A stretch of DNA of 64,000 bases from Pseudomonas paraglycinae. Lineage in GTDB: Bacteria > Pseudomonadota > Gammaproteobacteria > Pseudomonadales > Pseudomonadaceae. Every line of letters begins with the position of its first letter. The first letter of the stretch is position 1. The DNA is taken from positions 366,775-430,774 of the forward strand of contig NZ_BQHR01000004.1 in the NCBI RefSeq assembly GCF_021601625.1, written 5' to 3'. The notes under the pieces are model-generated. The model did not search any database. It was not told the origin of the DNA and saw nothing but the letters and a program-made list of their open reading frames with translations. The position numbers and the translations under genes were made by a program. Shown in pieces: positions 17,007 to 25,419 of the stretch.

Positions 17007-17546
17007 CTAGCGATTTCGTCCACGCACTAACAAAAGCTCAATCATCTGACTCATCCCGATGAACTCTGGAACTCCGTCATAGCGAAGCCCGTCAATGTAA
17101 AACGCTGGGGTGCCATTCACGCCGCTGCGTACACCGCCATTGAAATCGGCTTGTATTTTGGGAATGTAAGTATCCTCTTGCATTGCAAGATCGAATTCCT
17201 CCCTGGAAAGGCCGTGTTTGAGAACAATGGCGCGATACAGCGGCAGACCCAATCGATCCTGATTTTCATACAATTCGTCGTGAGCCTCCCAGAAGAACCC
17301 TCGACTCCCGGCATACTCCGCGGTGACCGCTGCACCCAGCGCATGCGGGTGAGCAGTGGTCAGAGGAAAGTTACGGAACACGAACAGCAAATCATCGCGA
17401 AAATGCTGCTGCAGATTCTTGACCATCCAATAAGCTTCACCGCAATAGGGACATTCATAGTCGCCAAATTCCACCAAGGTGACCTTGGCATGCGCACTTC
17501 CCTGGCGATGGTCGTTGGCACTTACCGGGACTTTGAGAGTGGCCAT
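17007..17546 (-). CDS. DsbA-family thioredoxin-fold oxidoreductase, cytoplasmic
   Basis: A 179-residue protein. The active site CPYC lies in VEFGDYECPYCGEAY near residue 33, and the cis-proline loop is NGTPAFYIDG near residue 146. No signal peptide is present, so it acts in the cytoplasm, like FrnE or BdbD-like proteins. A GAGGT-like site (AGGTGATTAC) precedes the ATG. It begins 11 bp after the peroxiredoxin gene stops, so the two are co-transcribed and may form a peroxide-reducing relay (inference). Confidence 0.88.
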   Translation of the reverse strand: MATLKVPVSANDHRQGSAHAKVTLVEFGDYECPYCGEAYWMVKNLQQHFRDDLLFVFRNFPLTTAHPHALGAAVTAEYAGSRGFFWEAHDELYENQDRLGLPLYRAIVLKHGLSREEFDLAMQEDTYIPKIQADFNGGVRSGVNGTPAFYIDGLRYDGVPEFIGMSQMIELLLVRGRNR

Positions 17547-17557
17547 GTAATCACCTG

Positions 17558-18100
17558 TTAATTTTTGGTTGGCGTGCTTTGTGGCGAATTCACCAGAGCA
17601 TCCAGCGCATCCAGAATGCCGTCCGCCCCAGGGTTGATTGCCATTGGTGAGACGTAGCTCCAGGCAACCACCCCCTCCTTGTCAATCACGAACAGTGCCC
17701 TCTTACAAACTCCGAGCTGGGACTCGTACGCTCCATACTGTCGTGCCACCGCCCCTTTGGGCTCGAAATCGGCCAGCAGGCTGAAGTGGAAATTTCGATC
17801 TTTGGCAAAGGCCTGATGACACCAGGCGCTGTCAACCGAGATACCCAATAGCACCGCACCGTATTCTCTGAAGGTGGGTAACAACTGGTTGTACAAGGTC
17901 AGTTGGTCACCACACACCGAAGTCCAGTCAGCGGGATAAAACGCCAGTATCACGGGATTTCCCTTTAGCTCACGCAGCGACAACTGTTGATCAGGGGTTG
18001 CGTGAAGAGTGAAGTCGGGCGCGACAGTGCCGGCCGGCAGCGGACCCTGAACCAGGTCGCCATTGGTTTTTTGTGCATCATCGAACTCTAAAGTATTCAT
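17558..18100 (-). CDS. Peroxiredoxin (AhpC/TSA family)
   Basis: A 180-residue typical peroxiredoxin: TVAPDFTLHA near residue 25, then the peroxidatic site FYPADWTSVCGDQ, giving the P-x3-T-x2-C motif with Cys near residue 63. A second Cys in YESQLGVCKRALFVID could be the resolving residue. It reduces H2O2 or organic peroxides using a thiol donor. It is first gene of a pair with a DsbA-family protein 11 bp downstream, the probable partner. Confidence 0.9.
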   Translation of the reverse strand: MNTLEFDDAQKTNGDLVQGPLPAGTVAPDFTLHATPDQQLSLRELKGNPVILAFYPADWTSVCGDQLTLYNQLLPTFREYGAVLLGISVDSAWCHQAFAKDRNFHFSLLADFEPKGAVARQYGAYESQLGVCKRALFVIDKEGVVAWSYVSPMAINPGADGILDALDALVNSPQSTPTKN

Positions 18101-18136
18101 TGCTTGAACCTTGATAGATGGGTGGTTGGGACGTGC

Positions 18137-18331
18137 TCAGTGGGATGCGACGTGCCCGACGGGATAACTCCATCCACCATCAAGGGGTTCAAAAAAAGAC
18201 AACGCTGCCTCGATCTCAGCCTGAGCCTGAGTGATTTCGGCAGCGAAACATTCACGTTCCGCATCAAGGAACACAAGAAGATCCGCCGTGTAATCGCGGA
18301 ATTGGATTAGGCCAGGTTGGCAGGGGAATGG
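18137..18331 (-). pseudogene. 3' fragment of an RND outer-membrane factor (OprM/NodT type)
   Basis: The frame reads FRDYTADLLVFLDAERECFA, AEITQAQAEIEAALSFF, EPLDGGW to a stop at 18137. This matches the last periplasmic helix of OprM-like channels (pattern DYLDVLDAERTLF...AQ...LV.LYKALGGGW), including the end of the intact channel gene at 26716-28176. The frame is closed upstream by TGA at 18332-18334 and has no start, so only the tail survives. Confidence 0.6.
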
Positions 18332-18465
18332 TCAGATTCGCTCTGGCTCACCAATGACTATAGTCGTTGATGACGCTTGCCGTAGTCGCTGAACGAATTT
18401 TCGGTACCCTCAAGTGCCAACAACACTTACGCGCTTATCTTGCTGCCATTTCAGGCGGCGCTTTA

Positions 18466-18572
18466 ACACGATGATTTTGGCAGCTATTTCGCCACTTCAG
18501 ACAAATCTACATCTGCTTTCTGGACGACAACGGCTGCCCGTTACGACAAGCAGAAACCGACCAGAGGCAGAC
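18466..18572. repeat. Island dyad repeat, degenerate copy 6
   Basis: TTTTGGCAGCTATTTCGCC, then CTGCTTTCTGGACG, then GGCTGCCCGTTACGACAAGC and GCAGAAACCGACCAGAGGCAGAC. It keeps the order of family blocks but with many substitutions. Confidence 0.45.
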
Positions 18573-18898
18573 GACTCGGCCCCTTACCTCCAGCAGCCAG
18601 TCAAATCGTAAACATAAGTCTGTAACCAGCAGCTGGCTCGTCATGACCCGAGTCGGGCTGACGGAGTAGGTAAACCAGAGCTATTTATTCACCGGATGAG
18701 GGTTGGCCATCGCCAGCGAATATAGGGACTCGAGTCCGTCCCTTTTCGGTTCCACTGAGACAACGGCAGGGGCTGCCAGCCAATTCGTCACGGTTTAACG
18801 AAATGATGACGGCAGAAAGCTATTATTGTTAAGTTTTCCAACCCCAAGCCGATAATCGCCGGGAGGCACAACTCGTACCCCGGAGTGGAGAAGTCCGA

Positions 18899-20656
18899 AT
18901 GTTGTCCAGCAGATCCAAGTCGTCAGAAGATTCCCGAGACGAGCGCTTCGACGGCCTGCTCCATATGGTCAGGCGGCAGTTCGGTGTCGTGGCCGTCCTG
19001 CTGACAACCGGCGCACAGGATCTACAGCGCTTTTGCGCTGGCGCCGGCCCGATTGTGCGCGACACACTGCCAGACCTCCGCATGCCGCTTCCCTCCGATG
19101 CCAATGCCCATACACTTCTGCTTGTACCCGATATCAGCCGCGACGAGCATCTGCGCAATCACCCACTGACAAAAACGTTTCCCTCGCTGCGCTTTCTCGC
19201 CGCCTGCCCACTGCAGGCGCCAGGTGGAGGGCAGCTCGGCCTTCTCTGTCTGCTTCACGACCAACCGCGCGAGCTCGATGCCGAGCAACAAAAAGGGTTG
19301 CAGGAGTTCGCTCAATTGGCAGTTGGGGCGCTGCTGCTGAAGGATTCGGATCGAGCGGAGTTTGAGCTTCCGAGCGAAAACGATCGACGTAAGGCGCTGG
19401 CCATCGCCACTAGCGGCACCGGTGTTTGGGACCGAAACATGCTCACCGGCAAAGTCAACTATTCCGATAGTTGGAAGGCCTTGCTGGGCTACACCAACAA
19501 CGAGATCGGCAGCGACCCTGCCGAGGCCTACACCCGCATCCATCCTGCCGACTTCGCATACGTGCTGGCCGTCTACCAGGAGGCCATCGACGGGCGCACC
19601 GAGGTTTTCGAAGTCGAGCACCGATTACGTTGCCGGGACGGCAGTTACAAGTGGGTCTGCAGTCGCGGCAAGGTGGTCGAATTTGACGGTGCCGGCAAAC
19701 CCTCGCGCATGGTCGGAACCACCACTGACGTCACTGCAATGTACGCCCTGTCGGAACAGATACAGCTGAACGCCGCTCTGCTGACCGACCTGACCAACGA
19801 AATCCCCGGCATGGTTTTCCAGAGTCTGCGGCAGTTGCATGGACAGTACAGCTTTTCTTTCGTCAGCATCGGGGCCCGCGACATTTATGGAGTGACGCCG
19901 GAGCAACTGATGCAGGATGCCGACATGCTGCACATGATCATCCATCCGGACGATCTGACTGCCTACCTCGGCTCCCTGGAAGCGTCTGCGACGGATCTCA
20001 ATCCCTGGAACCTAGAATACCGGGTACTGCTGCCCGGTGGGGGCGCCGCTTGGCGTCATGGTGCTGCGCGTCCCAGGGCACTGGCGGACGGGAGTGTGCT
20101 CTGGCACGGCATCATCACCGATGTCACCGAGCGCAAGCTAATCGAAGCAGAACTGCAGGTGCTCGCCAGCACGGATTCCTTGACGCAACTGTCCAATCGT
20201 CGCCACTTCATGCAGCACCTCGAAAGCGAGTTGGCGCGTGTGCAGCGCTCTGCCGGCTATCCCGCGGTAATCCTGATGTTCGACCTTGACCACTTCAAAG
20301 CCATTAATGATCGCTGGGGACATTCGGTAGGTGATCTCGCGCTTCAGCACTTCTCGGCCATTCTCTGCACACAGCTGCGCAGAACCGATGCTGCCGGTCG
20401 CATGGGCGGCGAAGAGTTCGCAGTGGTGTTGAGCAATGCTTCCGTCGACGAGGCCAAAATCTTCGCCCAACGAGTCCAGGATGAGCTGGCCAGTGCGCCA
20501 CTAGACCACGGAGACGAACGTCTGACACTGGCGGTCAGCGTAGGTATCGCCGCCCTCCATTCAGCCGATGTCAGCGCTGAGGCCAGCCTGTCGCGCAGCG
20601 ACAAGGCGCTCTATTGCGCAAAGCGTGCCGGGCGCAACCGCATCGAATGTTATTGA
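18899..20656 (+). CDS. Diguanylate cyclase with GAF-PAS-PAS-GGDEF domains
   Basis: A 585-residue soluble c-di-GMP synthase. A GAF domain covers about residues 15-165 (LRFLAACPLQAPGGGQLGLL). Two PAS domains follow at about 165-285 and 290-415 (SWKALLGYTNNEIGS..., GTTTDVTAMY, HGIITDVTERK). GGDEF spans about 420-585, beginning STDSLTQLSNRRHF. The active-site motif is GGEEF at residues 503-507, a functional variant, and an RRTD five residues before it fits the inhibitory I-site. ATG 18899 has GGAG/GAAG upstream. It should make c-di-GMP in response to an unknown cytosolic signal. It is the last gene before attR. Confidence 0.92.
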   Translation: MLSSRSKSSEDSRDERFDGLLHMVRRQFGVVAVLLTTGAQDLQRFCAGAGPIVRDTLPDLRMPLPSDANAHTLLLVPDISRDEHLRNHPLTKTFPSLRFLAACPLQAPGGGQLGLLCLLHDQPRELDAEQQKGLQEFAQLAVGALLLKDSDRAEFELPSENDRRKALAIATSGTGVWDRNMLTGKVNYSDSWKALLGYTNNEIGSDPAEAYTRIHPADFAYVLAVYQEAIDGRTEVFEVEHRLRCRDGSYKWVCSRGKVVEFDGAGKPSRMVGTTTDVTAMYALSEQIQLNAALLTDLTNEIPGMVFQSLRQLHGQYSFSFVSIGARDIYGVTPEQLMQDADMLHMIIHPDDLTAYLGSLEASATDLNPWNLEYRVLLPGGGAAWRHGAARPRALADGSVLWHGIITDVTERKLIEAELQVLASTDSLTQLSNRRHFMQHLESELARVQRSAGYPAVILMFDLDHFKAINDRWGHSVGDLALQHFSAILCTQLRRTDAAGRMGGEEFAVVLSNASVDEAKIFAQRVQDELASAPLDHGDERLTLAVSVGIAALHSADVSAEASLSRSDKALYCAKRAGRNRIECY

Positions 20657-20784
20657 AAGGTCGGGAGGGATTCAGACCTCAAAGCAGCGACATGCCAAGA
20701 CGCAATGAGCCTCCAACGCCGCCTGAACAGCGACGATGATCATAATTTCAGCATGATTGGAAAAGCATCTAGTCTGTAGCGTTC

Positions 20785-20845
20785 CAGCGATCGTCTGCTT
20801 TTGGACGTGTCCTGCCTGTCACGACTGACCAGGTTGGCTGCGAAA
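20785..20845. repeat. Island dyad repeat, degenerate copy 7
   Basis: CGATCGTCTGCTTTTGGACG followed by CCTGCCTGTCACGACTGACC keeps the CTGCCTGTC-CGACTGnC centre seen in other copies but lacks a clear complementary arm. Confidence 0.4.
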
Positions 20846-21074
20846 ATCCCAATTCAGATGAAAGTCGCTTTTCCATCAAGCGCAACCACTCGATTGCAGC
20901 TATGAAATTCAGGGCGATCATGAGCCTACCCAGAACGCCAGATAACCGGACAACTTCGTTTCCGCAAATAAGTATCCACCCCTTGATTTCAGAGGCTTCC
21001 AGAGCATTAATCAATACTGCCTAGCGGAAACGAATACAAGTTAAGGCATTGAAATATATGGATTAATCTTCGGA

Positions 21075-21137
21075 CTTGAAAACCGTCGACTGTAACAGGT
21101 CCATGAGTTCGAATCCCATCGCCTCCGCCATATTTGA
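21075..21137 (+). repeat. attR: right copy of the 63-bp direct repeat
   Basis: Identical to 6610-6672. It contains the tRNA-Ser 3' half from the anticodon loop through CCA plus 7 bp. The sequence before 21075 does not match the tRNA 5' half, so this is not a tRNA gene. Similarity resumes after one mismatch through the terminator to about 21196. Confidence 0.85.
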
Positions 21138-21140
21138 TAC

Positions 21141-21170
21141 GACAAAGCCCTGATTATTCAGGGCTTTGTC
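21141..21170 (+). terminator. Displaced copy of the tRNA-Ser terminator
   Basis: GACAAAGCCCTG and its complement form a 12-bp stem followed by ATTTC. The outer 6 bp of the attL hairpin are disrupted here by changes at 21138 and 21171. It probably represents the original chromosomal terminator pushed away by island insertion. Confidence 0.65.
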
Positions 21171-21333
21171 ATTTCTGGCGTTCCAGAAATTCTGATGACA
21201 TCAGGATGTTTTCCACAAACCGCAACTTTCACTCCCTTCTTCAGCGTTCTGCCGAACATAAAACACTCTTCATGTAATACGGGAATTAATCAAGATGACC
21301 CTGGCCGTGATGATGGCACCTCACTGATAGCTA

Positions 21334-21420
21334 TCAGCCGAATGCTGCCTCCTGCGGACGACTGTCCTGGCCGAAACCGTTTTATCTCTCACGACTGCCT
21401 TTGGACCGTAGCTCCCGCTC
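21334..21420. repeat. Dyad repeat, degenerate copy 8 (outside attR)
   Basis: ATCAGCCGAATGCTGCCTCC and GGCCGAAACCG with TCACGACTGCC follow the family pattern. It lies 160 bp beyond the attR block, so the repeat is not strictly confined to the island. Confidence 0.4.
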
Positions 21421-21548
21421 AATAATGGATAAGCGCGTCATCAAAGGAACTAGCCCAATATTGAAACGTCTGTTTGAATAACGGCATGATGCCAGCCAGC
21501 AAAAAGGCCGATGGCGCAGCTGATAACAACACAAGAATGGAGTGCGCG

Positions 21549-22238
21549 ATGAGCCAAACCGACCAAATTTTTTCCTATTGGTGGAATACATCAGGCCCTT
21601 GGGTAGAAGAACCCAACGTACGCAGGAGTGGCACGAGCGGAGTGCAGCGAGTTTTGCATAACGGTGCGACTGTGTACGTTAAGCGTCAGACGGGTCATTT
21701 GTTTCGCAGCCTGAGATATCCTCTGGGGCGCCCCACTACCTTGCGCGAAGGCCGCGCGCTCACAAAGTTACTCCACCTTGGGGTCAACGCCCCTCAACCG
21801 GTTTACTACGGTGCGCAAAAAATCAAAGGGGTCTGGCACGGCATCTTGGTCACCAAGGACTTGAACGGTTTCCAGGATTTGGAATCCTGGTACAACGAAG
21901 GTGCAAAAAACCAATACACGCCCAAGCAACTGGACAATGTGCTCGAAATACTCGCGTCATTGATGGCACGAATGCATCTCGGCCGCTGGCAACATGGCTG
22001 CATGCGCTCAAAGCACATTTTTATCAAAGTTCGCAATTCGTCGAGCAATCCCGAGTTCGAGCTTGCGCTGCTCGATCTCGAGAAGTCCCATGGGCGAATC
22101 AGCTCATTGCGGGCAGCTCGGCACGACATTTTGCAACTCAGACGGCATTCCTATTGGAGCGAACCGGAGTGGCAACACTTTCTTCGTCATTATGAAAAGC
22201 ACCTGGGTCGACCAGTAATCACTCAGGGCCGTTCTTGA
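21549..22238 (+). CDS. InaA/WaaP-type lipopolysaccharide kinase family protein
   Basis: A 229-residue protein beginning MSQTDQIFSYWW; GGAG lies 7 nt upstream of this ATG, inside a longer in-frame stretch that starts at 21474. Kinase-like features are VYVKRQ (the nucleotide-binding Lys, near residue 45), LREGRALTKLLHLGVNAP, and GCMRSKHIFIKV followed by LALLDLEKS (catalytic loop and metal-binding Asp). It is related to InaA and Kdo/heptose kinases that phosphorylate the LPS core at the inner membrane. The exact substrate is unknown. It is the first gene outside the island on the right. Confidence 0.82.
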   Translation: MSQTDQIFSYWWNTSGPWVEEPNVRRSGTSGVQRVLHNGATVYVKRQTGHLFRSLRYPLGRPTTLREGRALTKLLHLGVNAPQPVYYGAQKIKGVWHGILVTKDLNGFQDLESWYNEGAKNQYTPKQLDNVLEILASLMARMHLGRWQHGCMRSKHIFIKVRNSSSNPEFELALLDLEKSHGRISSLRAARHDILQLRRHSYWSEPEWQHFLRHYEKHLGRPVITQGRS

Positions 22239-22329
22239 AAGCCCAACGAAGGCGGTAGGCGCTCACATCACATGAATGTCTGCATCGATCTGCCAGGTGA
22301 ACCCAGGCCTCGATTTTCAGCACTGATGG

Positions 22330-25300
22330 CTACTCCGGTTTGACTGTTGCAGCCGGCGGCCTGGCGTCAGGACCGATTTTGAACCAGATCGAGTACATCG
22401 CGGGCAGGAACACCAGCGTCATGATGGTGCCGACGAGCGTGCCGCCAATCAGGGTATAGGCCAGCGTCCCCCAGAACACCGAGTGTGTCAGGGGAATAAA
22501 CGCCAGGATCGCCGCCAGGGCCGTCAACAGGACCGGTCGCGCACGTTGCACCGTGGCTTCGACGACCGCGTGAAACGGATCCAGCCCTTCTTGCGCGTTG
22601 TGATGAATCTGGCCGATCAAAATCAGCGTATTGCGCATCAGGATCCCCGACAGTGCAATCAACCCGACCAGCGCATTGATGCCAAACGGCTGATTGAAGA
22701 TGAGCAGAGTCGGCACCACGCCAATCAAGCCTAACGGCGAGGTCAGGAACACCATGATCATCGCCGAGATCGAACGGACCTGCACAATGAGGATGACCAG
22801 GGTCATGGCGATCATGATCGGCAACAACGGCAGGATCGCCTTGCCGGCCTTGCCGGACTCTTCAATCGCGCCCGCCTGCTCGATCCGGTAACCGGAAGGC
22901 AGTTTCTCGATGATCGGCTGCAGTTGCTTCAGCAGCGCACTGGAAACATCCGGTGGCTGCAAGTCTTCGGCAATGTCGCCGCGCACAGTGATGGTCGGGG
23001 TGCGATCACGCCGGCGCAGGATCGGATCCTCCATGCGCACATCAACCTCGCCGATCTGCGACAACGGGACCCGCTGCCCCGACGCACCGACCAAGGTGAA
23101 GCCTTCGATTTGCTGTGGATCGAGCCGGACATCGCCCGCTGCCCGCCCCATGACCTGTACTGAACGAATATCCTCACGCACCGCCGTAATCGGTACTCCG
23201 CTGAGCAGGAACTGCAATTGCTGTGCAACCGCAGTCGATGTCAGCCCCACTGCCTGCAGACGATCTTGATCCAGGTTGAAATGCAACGACGGAGTCAGCG
23301 GCCCCCAATCGGTGTTCACGGTTCTCATCATCGGGCTGTCCTGCATCACACCCCGCACCTGCTCGGCGATCACGCGCAACTTGGCCGGATCAGGCCCCAT
23401 CACCCGGTAGGCCACCGGAAACGGTGAATAAGGACCAAATACGATTTGCGATGCCCTGAGGCGCGCTTCCGGGGCGAGCCCTTGAGCCACCGCGTCACGA
23501 AAACGCAATTTGAGGGTTTCCCGTGCTTCCTGACTGTCGGTCAGTACAACGATCTTGGCGAACGACGGATCGGGCAGTTCCGGTGCCATCGCCAGGAAGA
23601 AACGCGGTGCACCCTGGCCGATATAGGCCGTGACGATTTTTGCCTCATCTTGCTGGCGCAGCCAGGCTTCGACCTTGGCGGCCGTGGCGCTGGTCTGCTC
23701 GATGGAGGTGCCGTAGGGCATTTGCACTTCGATCATGACTTCAGGACGGTCAGAGGTCGGGAAGAACTGTTTCTTCACCAGGCCCATACCCGCAGCGGCC
23801 ACAAAGAACAGCACAATGACCATGCCCGCGACCAGCCATTTGCGGGCAATGACCCGGGTCAGAACCCGGCGAAAGCGGTTGTATCGCGGCGTGTTGTAGA
23901 TCGCCGCATGTCCACCCTCCACCGCCTTGATATCCGGCAACAGTTTCACGCCCAGATAAGGGGTGAACGCCACTGCCACGACCCACGAAGCGATGAGAGC
24001 GATGCCCACGATCCAGAACATGTTGCTGGTGTATTCGCCGGCCGTGGACTGAGCGAAACCGTTCGGCAAAAAACCGATCGCCGTCACCAGGGTTCCGGAC
24101 AGCATCGGCGCCGCCGTGTGGCTCCAGGCATAGGCAGAGGCCTTGATGCGATCGTAGCCCTCCTCCATTTTCACCACCATCATTTCAATGGCAATGATCG
24201 CGTCATCGACCAGCAGCCCGAGCGCCAGAATCAACGACCCCAGGGTAATACGGTCAAAGTTTTTGCCGGTGGCCGCCATCACCACAAACACGATCGCCAG
24301 GGTCAACGGCACCGCAGCGGCGACCACCACGCCAACGCGCCAGCCCATGCTCAGAAAGCAGACGAGCATGACCACCAGCAGCGCGACAAAGAACTTGACC
24401 ATGAACTCGCCGACGGCGGAGTCGATATTCACTGCCTGGTCGGTGACTTTCGAGAGGGTCATACCCAAGGGCATTTCCTCGTTGATCCTGACGGTCTCGG
24501 CATCCAGCGCCTTGCCCAGATCAAGGCCGTTCCAGCCCTCGCGCATCACCACACCGAGCAACAGCGCCTCTTCGCCGTTATTACGCACCAGAAAGGTAGC
24601 CGGGTCTTCGTAACCGCGTTCGACCGTCGCCACATCAGACAGCTTGAGTGTCCGCCCCTGCACCACCACAGGGGTGTCACGGATTTTCTGCAGCTTGTCG
24701 AACGCACCATCGAGGCGCAGAAAAACCTGTGGCCCGCTGGTGTCGATTGATCCGGCCGGGGTCAGTGCGTTCTGACTGTTCAGCGCGGCGAAGATATCCT
24801 GCGGTGACAAGCCCAAGGTCGCCAACCGGTCATGCGAGAAAGAAACAAATATCCGTTCGGCTTGTTCGCCGATGATGTTGACCTTCTTCACCCCCGGCAC
24901 ATGCAACAGGCGCTGGCGCATGGACTCCGCATCGCGGACCAGCAGACGCTGCGGCTCGCCCTTGGCTTTCAGGGCGAACAGCGCAAAGGTCACGTCCGAA
25001 TACTCGTCGTTGACCATCGGCCCGATGACGCCCGCTGGCAACTTGATCGCTTCATCGTCGAGTTTTTTACGCGCCTGATAGAACTCTTCCTGCACTTGCG
25101 AGGGCGGCGTGCTATCGAGCAACGAGACCATCGTGAAAGCGAGCCCTGGCCGCGTATAGGTTTCCGAGCGGTCGTACCATTTGAGTTCTTGCAGGCGTTT
25201 TTCCAGTGGCTCCGCGACCTGATCCTGCATCTCCTGTGCGGTCGCCCCCGGCCACGCCGTGATGACGGTCAACTGCTTGACCGTAAACGGAGGATCTTCG

Positions 25301-25419
25301 GCACGCCCCAGCTGGAAGAATGCCAGGGTGCCGGCAACGGCGATCAGGAAAATCAGAAAGACCGTGATCGAACGCTCGCGAACGGCGATGGCAGAAAGGT
25401 TGAATCGTCCTTCGCTCAT
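22330..25419 (-). CDS. RND efflux pump, inner-membrane subunit
   Basis: A 1029-residue RND protein of HAE type: a first membrane helix at about residues 18-38, a large periplasmic loop (porter/docking domains), then a helix bundle and a second repeat. The paired proton-relay aspartates are in LGLLVDDAIIAIE in helix 4, and GRAEDPPFTVKQ is the typical N-terminal motif. It pumps drugs or other amphiphiles from the periplasm in complex with the adaptor and an outer-membrane channel. Its ATG overlaps the adaptor stop by 4 bp (ATGA), so the two are translationally coupled. It resembles MexK/TriC-like pumps more than MexB, but the substrate is unknown. Confidence 0.92.
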   Translation of the reverse strand: MSEGRFNLSAIAVRERSITVFLIFLIAVAGTLAFFQLGRAEDPPFTVKQLTVITAWPGATAQEMQDQVAEPLEKRLQELKWYDRSETYTRPGLAFTMVSLLDSTPPSQVQEEFYQARKKLDDEAIKLPAGVIGPMVNDEYSDVTFALFALKAKGEPQRLLVRDAESMRQRLLHVPGVKKVNIIGEQAERIFVSFSHDRLATLGLSPQDIFAALNSQNALTPAGSIDTSGPQVFLRLDGAFDKLQKIRDTPVVVQGRTLKLSDVATVERGYEDPATFLVRNNGEEALLLGVVMREGWNGLDLGKALDAETVRINEEMPLGMTLSKVTDQAVNIDSAVGEFMVKFFVALLVVMLVCFLSMGWRVGVVVAAAVPLTLAIVFVVMAATGKNFDRITLGSLILALGLLVDDAIIAIEMMVVKMEEGYDRIKASAYAWSHTAAPMLSGTLVTAIGFLPNGFAQSTAGEYTSNMFWIVGIALIASWVVAVAFTPYLGVKLLPDIKAVEGGHAAIYNTPRYNRFRRVLTRVIARKWLVAGMVIVLFFVAAAGMGLVKKQFFPTSDRPEVMIEVQMPYGTSIEQTSATAAKVEAWLRQQDEAKIVTAYIGQGAPRFFLAMAPELPDPSFAKIVVLTDSQEARETLKLRFRDAVAQGLAPEARLRASQIVFGPYSPFPVAYRVMGPDPAKLRVIAEQVRGVMQDSPMMRTVNTDWGPLTPSLHFNLDQDRLQAVGLTSTAVAQQLQFLLSGVPITAVREDIRSVQVMGRAAGDVRLDPQQIEGFTLVGASGQRVPLSQIGEVDVRMEDPILRRRDRTPTITVRGDIAEDLQPPDVSSALLKQLQPIIEKLPSGYRIEQAGAIEESGKAGKAILPLLPIMIAMTLVILIVQVRSISAMIMVFLTSPLGLIGVVPTLLIFNQPFGINALVGLIALSGILMRNTLILIGQIHHNAQEGLDPFHAVVEATVQRARPVLLTALAAILAFIPLTHSVFWGTLAYTLIGGTLVGTIMTLVFLPAMYSIWFKIGPDARPPAATVKPE

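Larger units (their letters stand above)
18101..18898. other. Long intergenic region with gene debris
   Basis: 798 bp without an intact gene. 18137-18331 is the 3' remnant of an outer-membrane-factor gene on the minus strand; 18466-18572 is a degenerate island dyad. Around 18770-18898 is the upstream region of the diguanylate cyclase. A 68-codon rightward frame over 18104-18310 is the antisense of the remnant and is not called. Confidence 0.6.
6610..21137. mobile_element. Genomic island inserted at tRNA-Ser, no integrase seen
   Basis: This 14.5-kb segment is bounded by direct repeats derived from the 3' half of tRNA-Ser(TGA). Its contents are accessory in character: aldehyde dehydrogenase/LysR, a PD-(D/E)XK protein, an orphan kinase, LtrA, DsbA/peroxiredoxin and a diguanylate cyclase, together with gene fragments and dispersed dyad repeats. 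Several stretches (9.6-13.5 and 15.8-16.9 kb) look AT-richer than the flanks. I find no integrase, excisionase, transposase or conjugation gene, so it is probably an immobile, decayed or accreted island. A segmental duplication is a less likely alternative. Confidence 0.75.
20657..21548. other. Right end of the island and attR flank, no confident gene
   Basis: 892 bp. A leftward frame over 20769-21014 (TTG start; GWILICGNEVVRLSGVLGRL) is open, but its C-terminal part is repeat sequence and no family is recognised. 20785-20845 and 21334-21420 are degenerate island repeats. 21075-21170 is the attR block (tRNA 3' half plus terminator). Confidence 0.6.

Noticed and set aside
18104-18310. 68-codon rightward frame
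   Set aside because: It is the antisense of the better-supported outer-membrane-factor remnant.
20769-21014. 81-codon leftward frame before attR
   Set aside because: TTG start, ends in repeat-derived sequence and matches no family I know; not excluded but unsupported.
21075-21130. Second tRNA-Ser gene
   Set aside because: Only the 3' half is present; the 5' half and promoter are missing, so it is an attachment-site duplicate.
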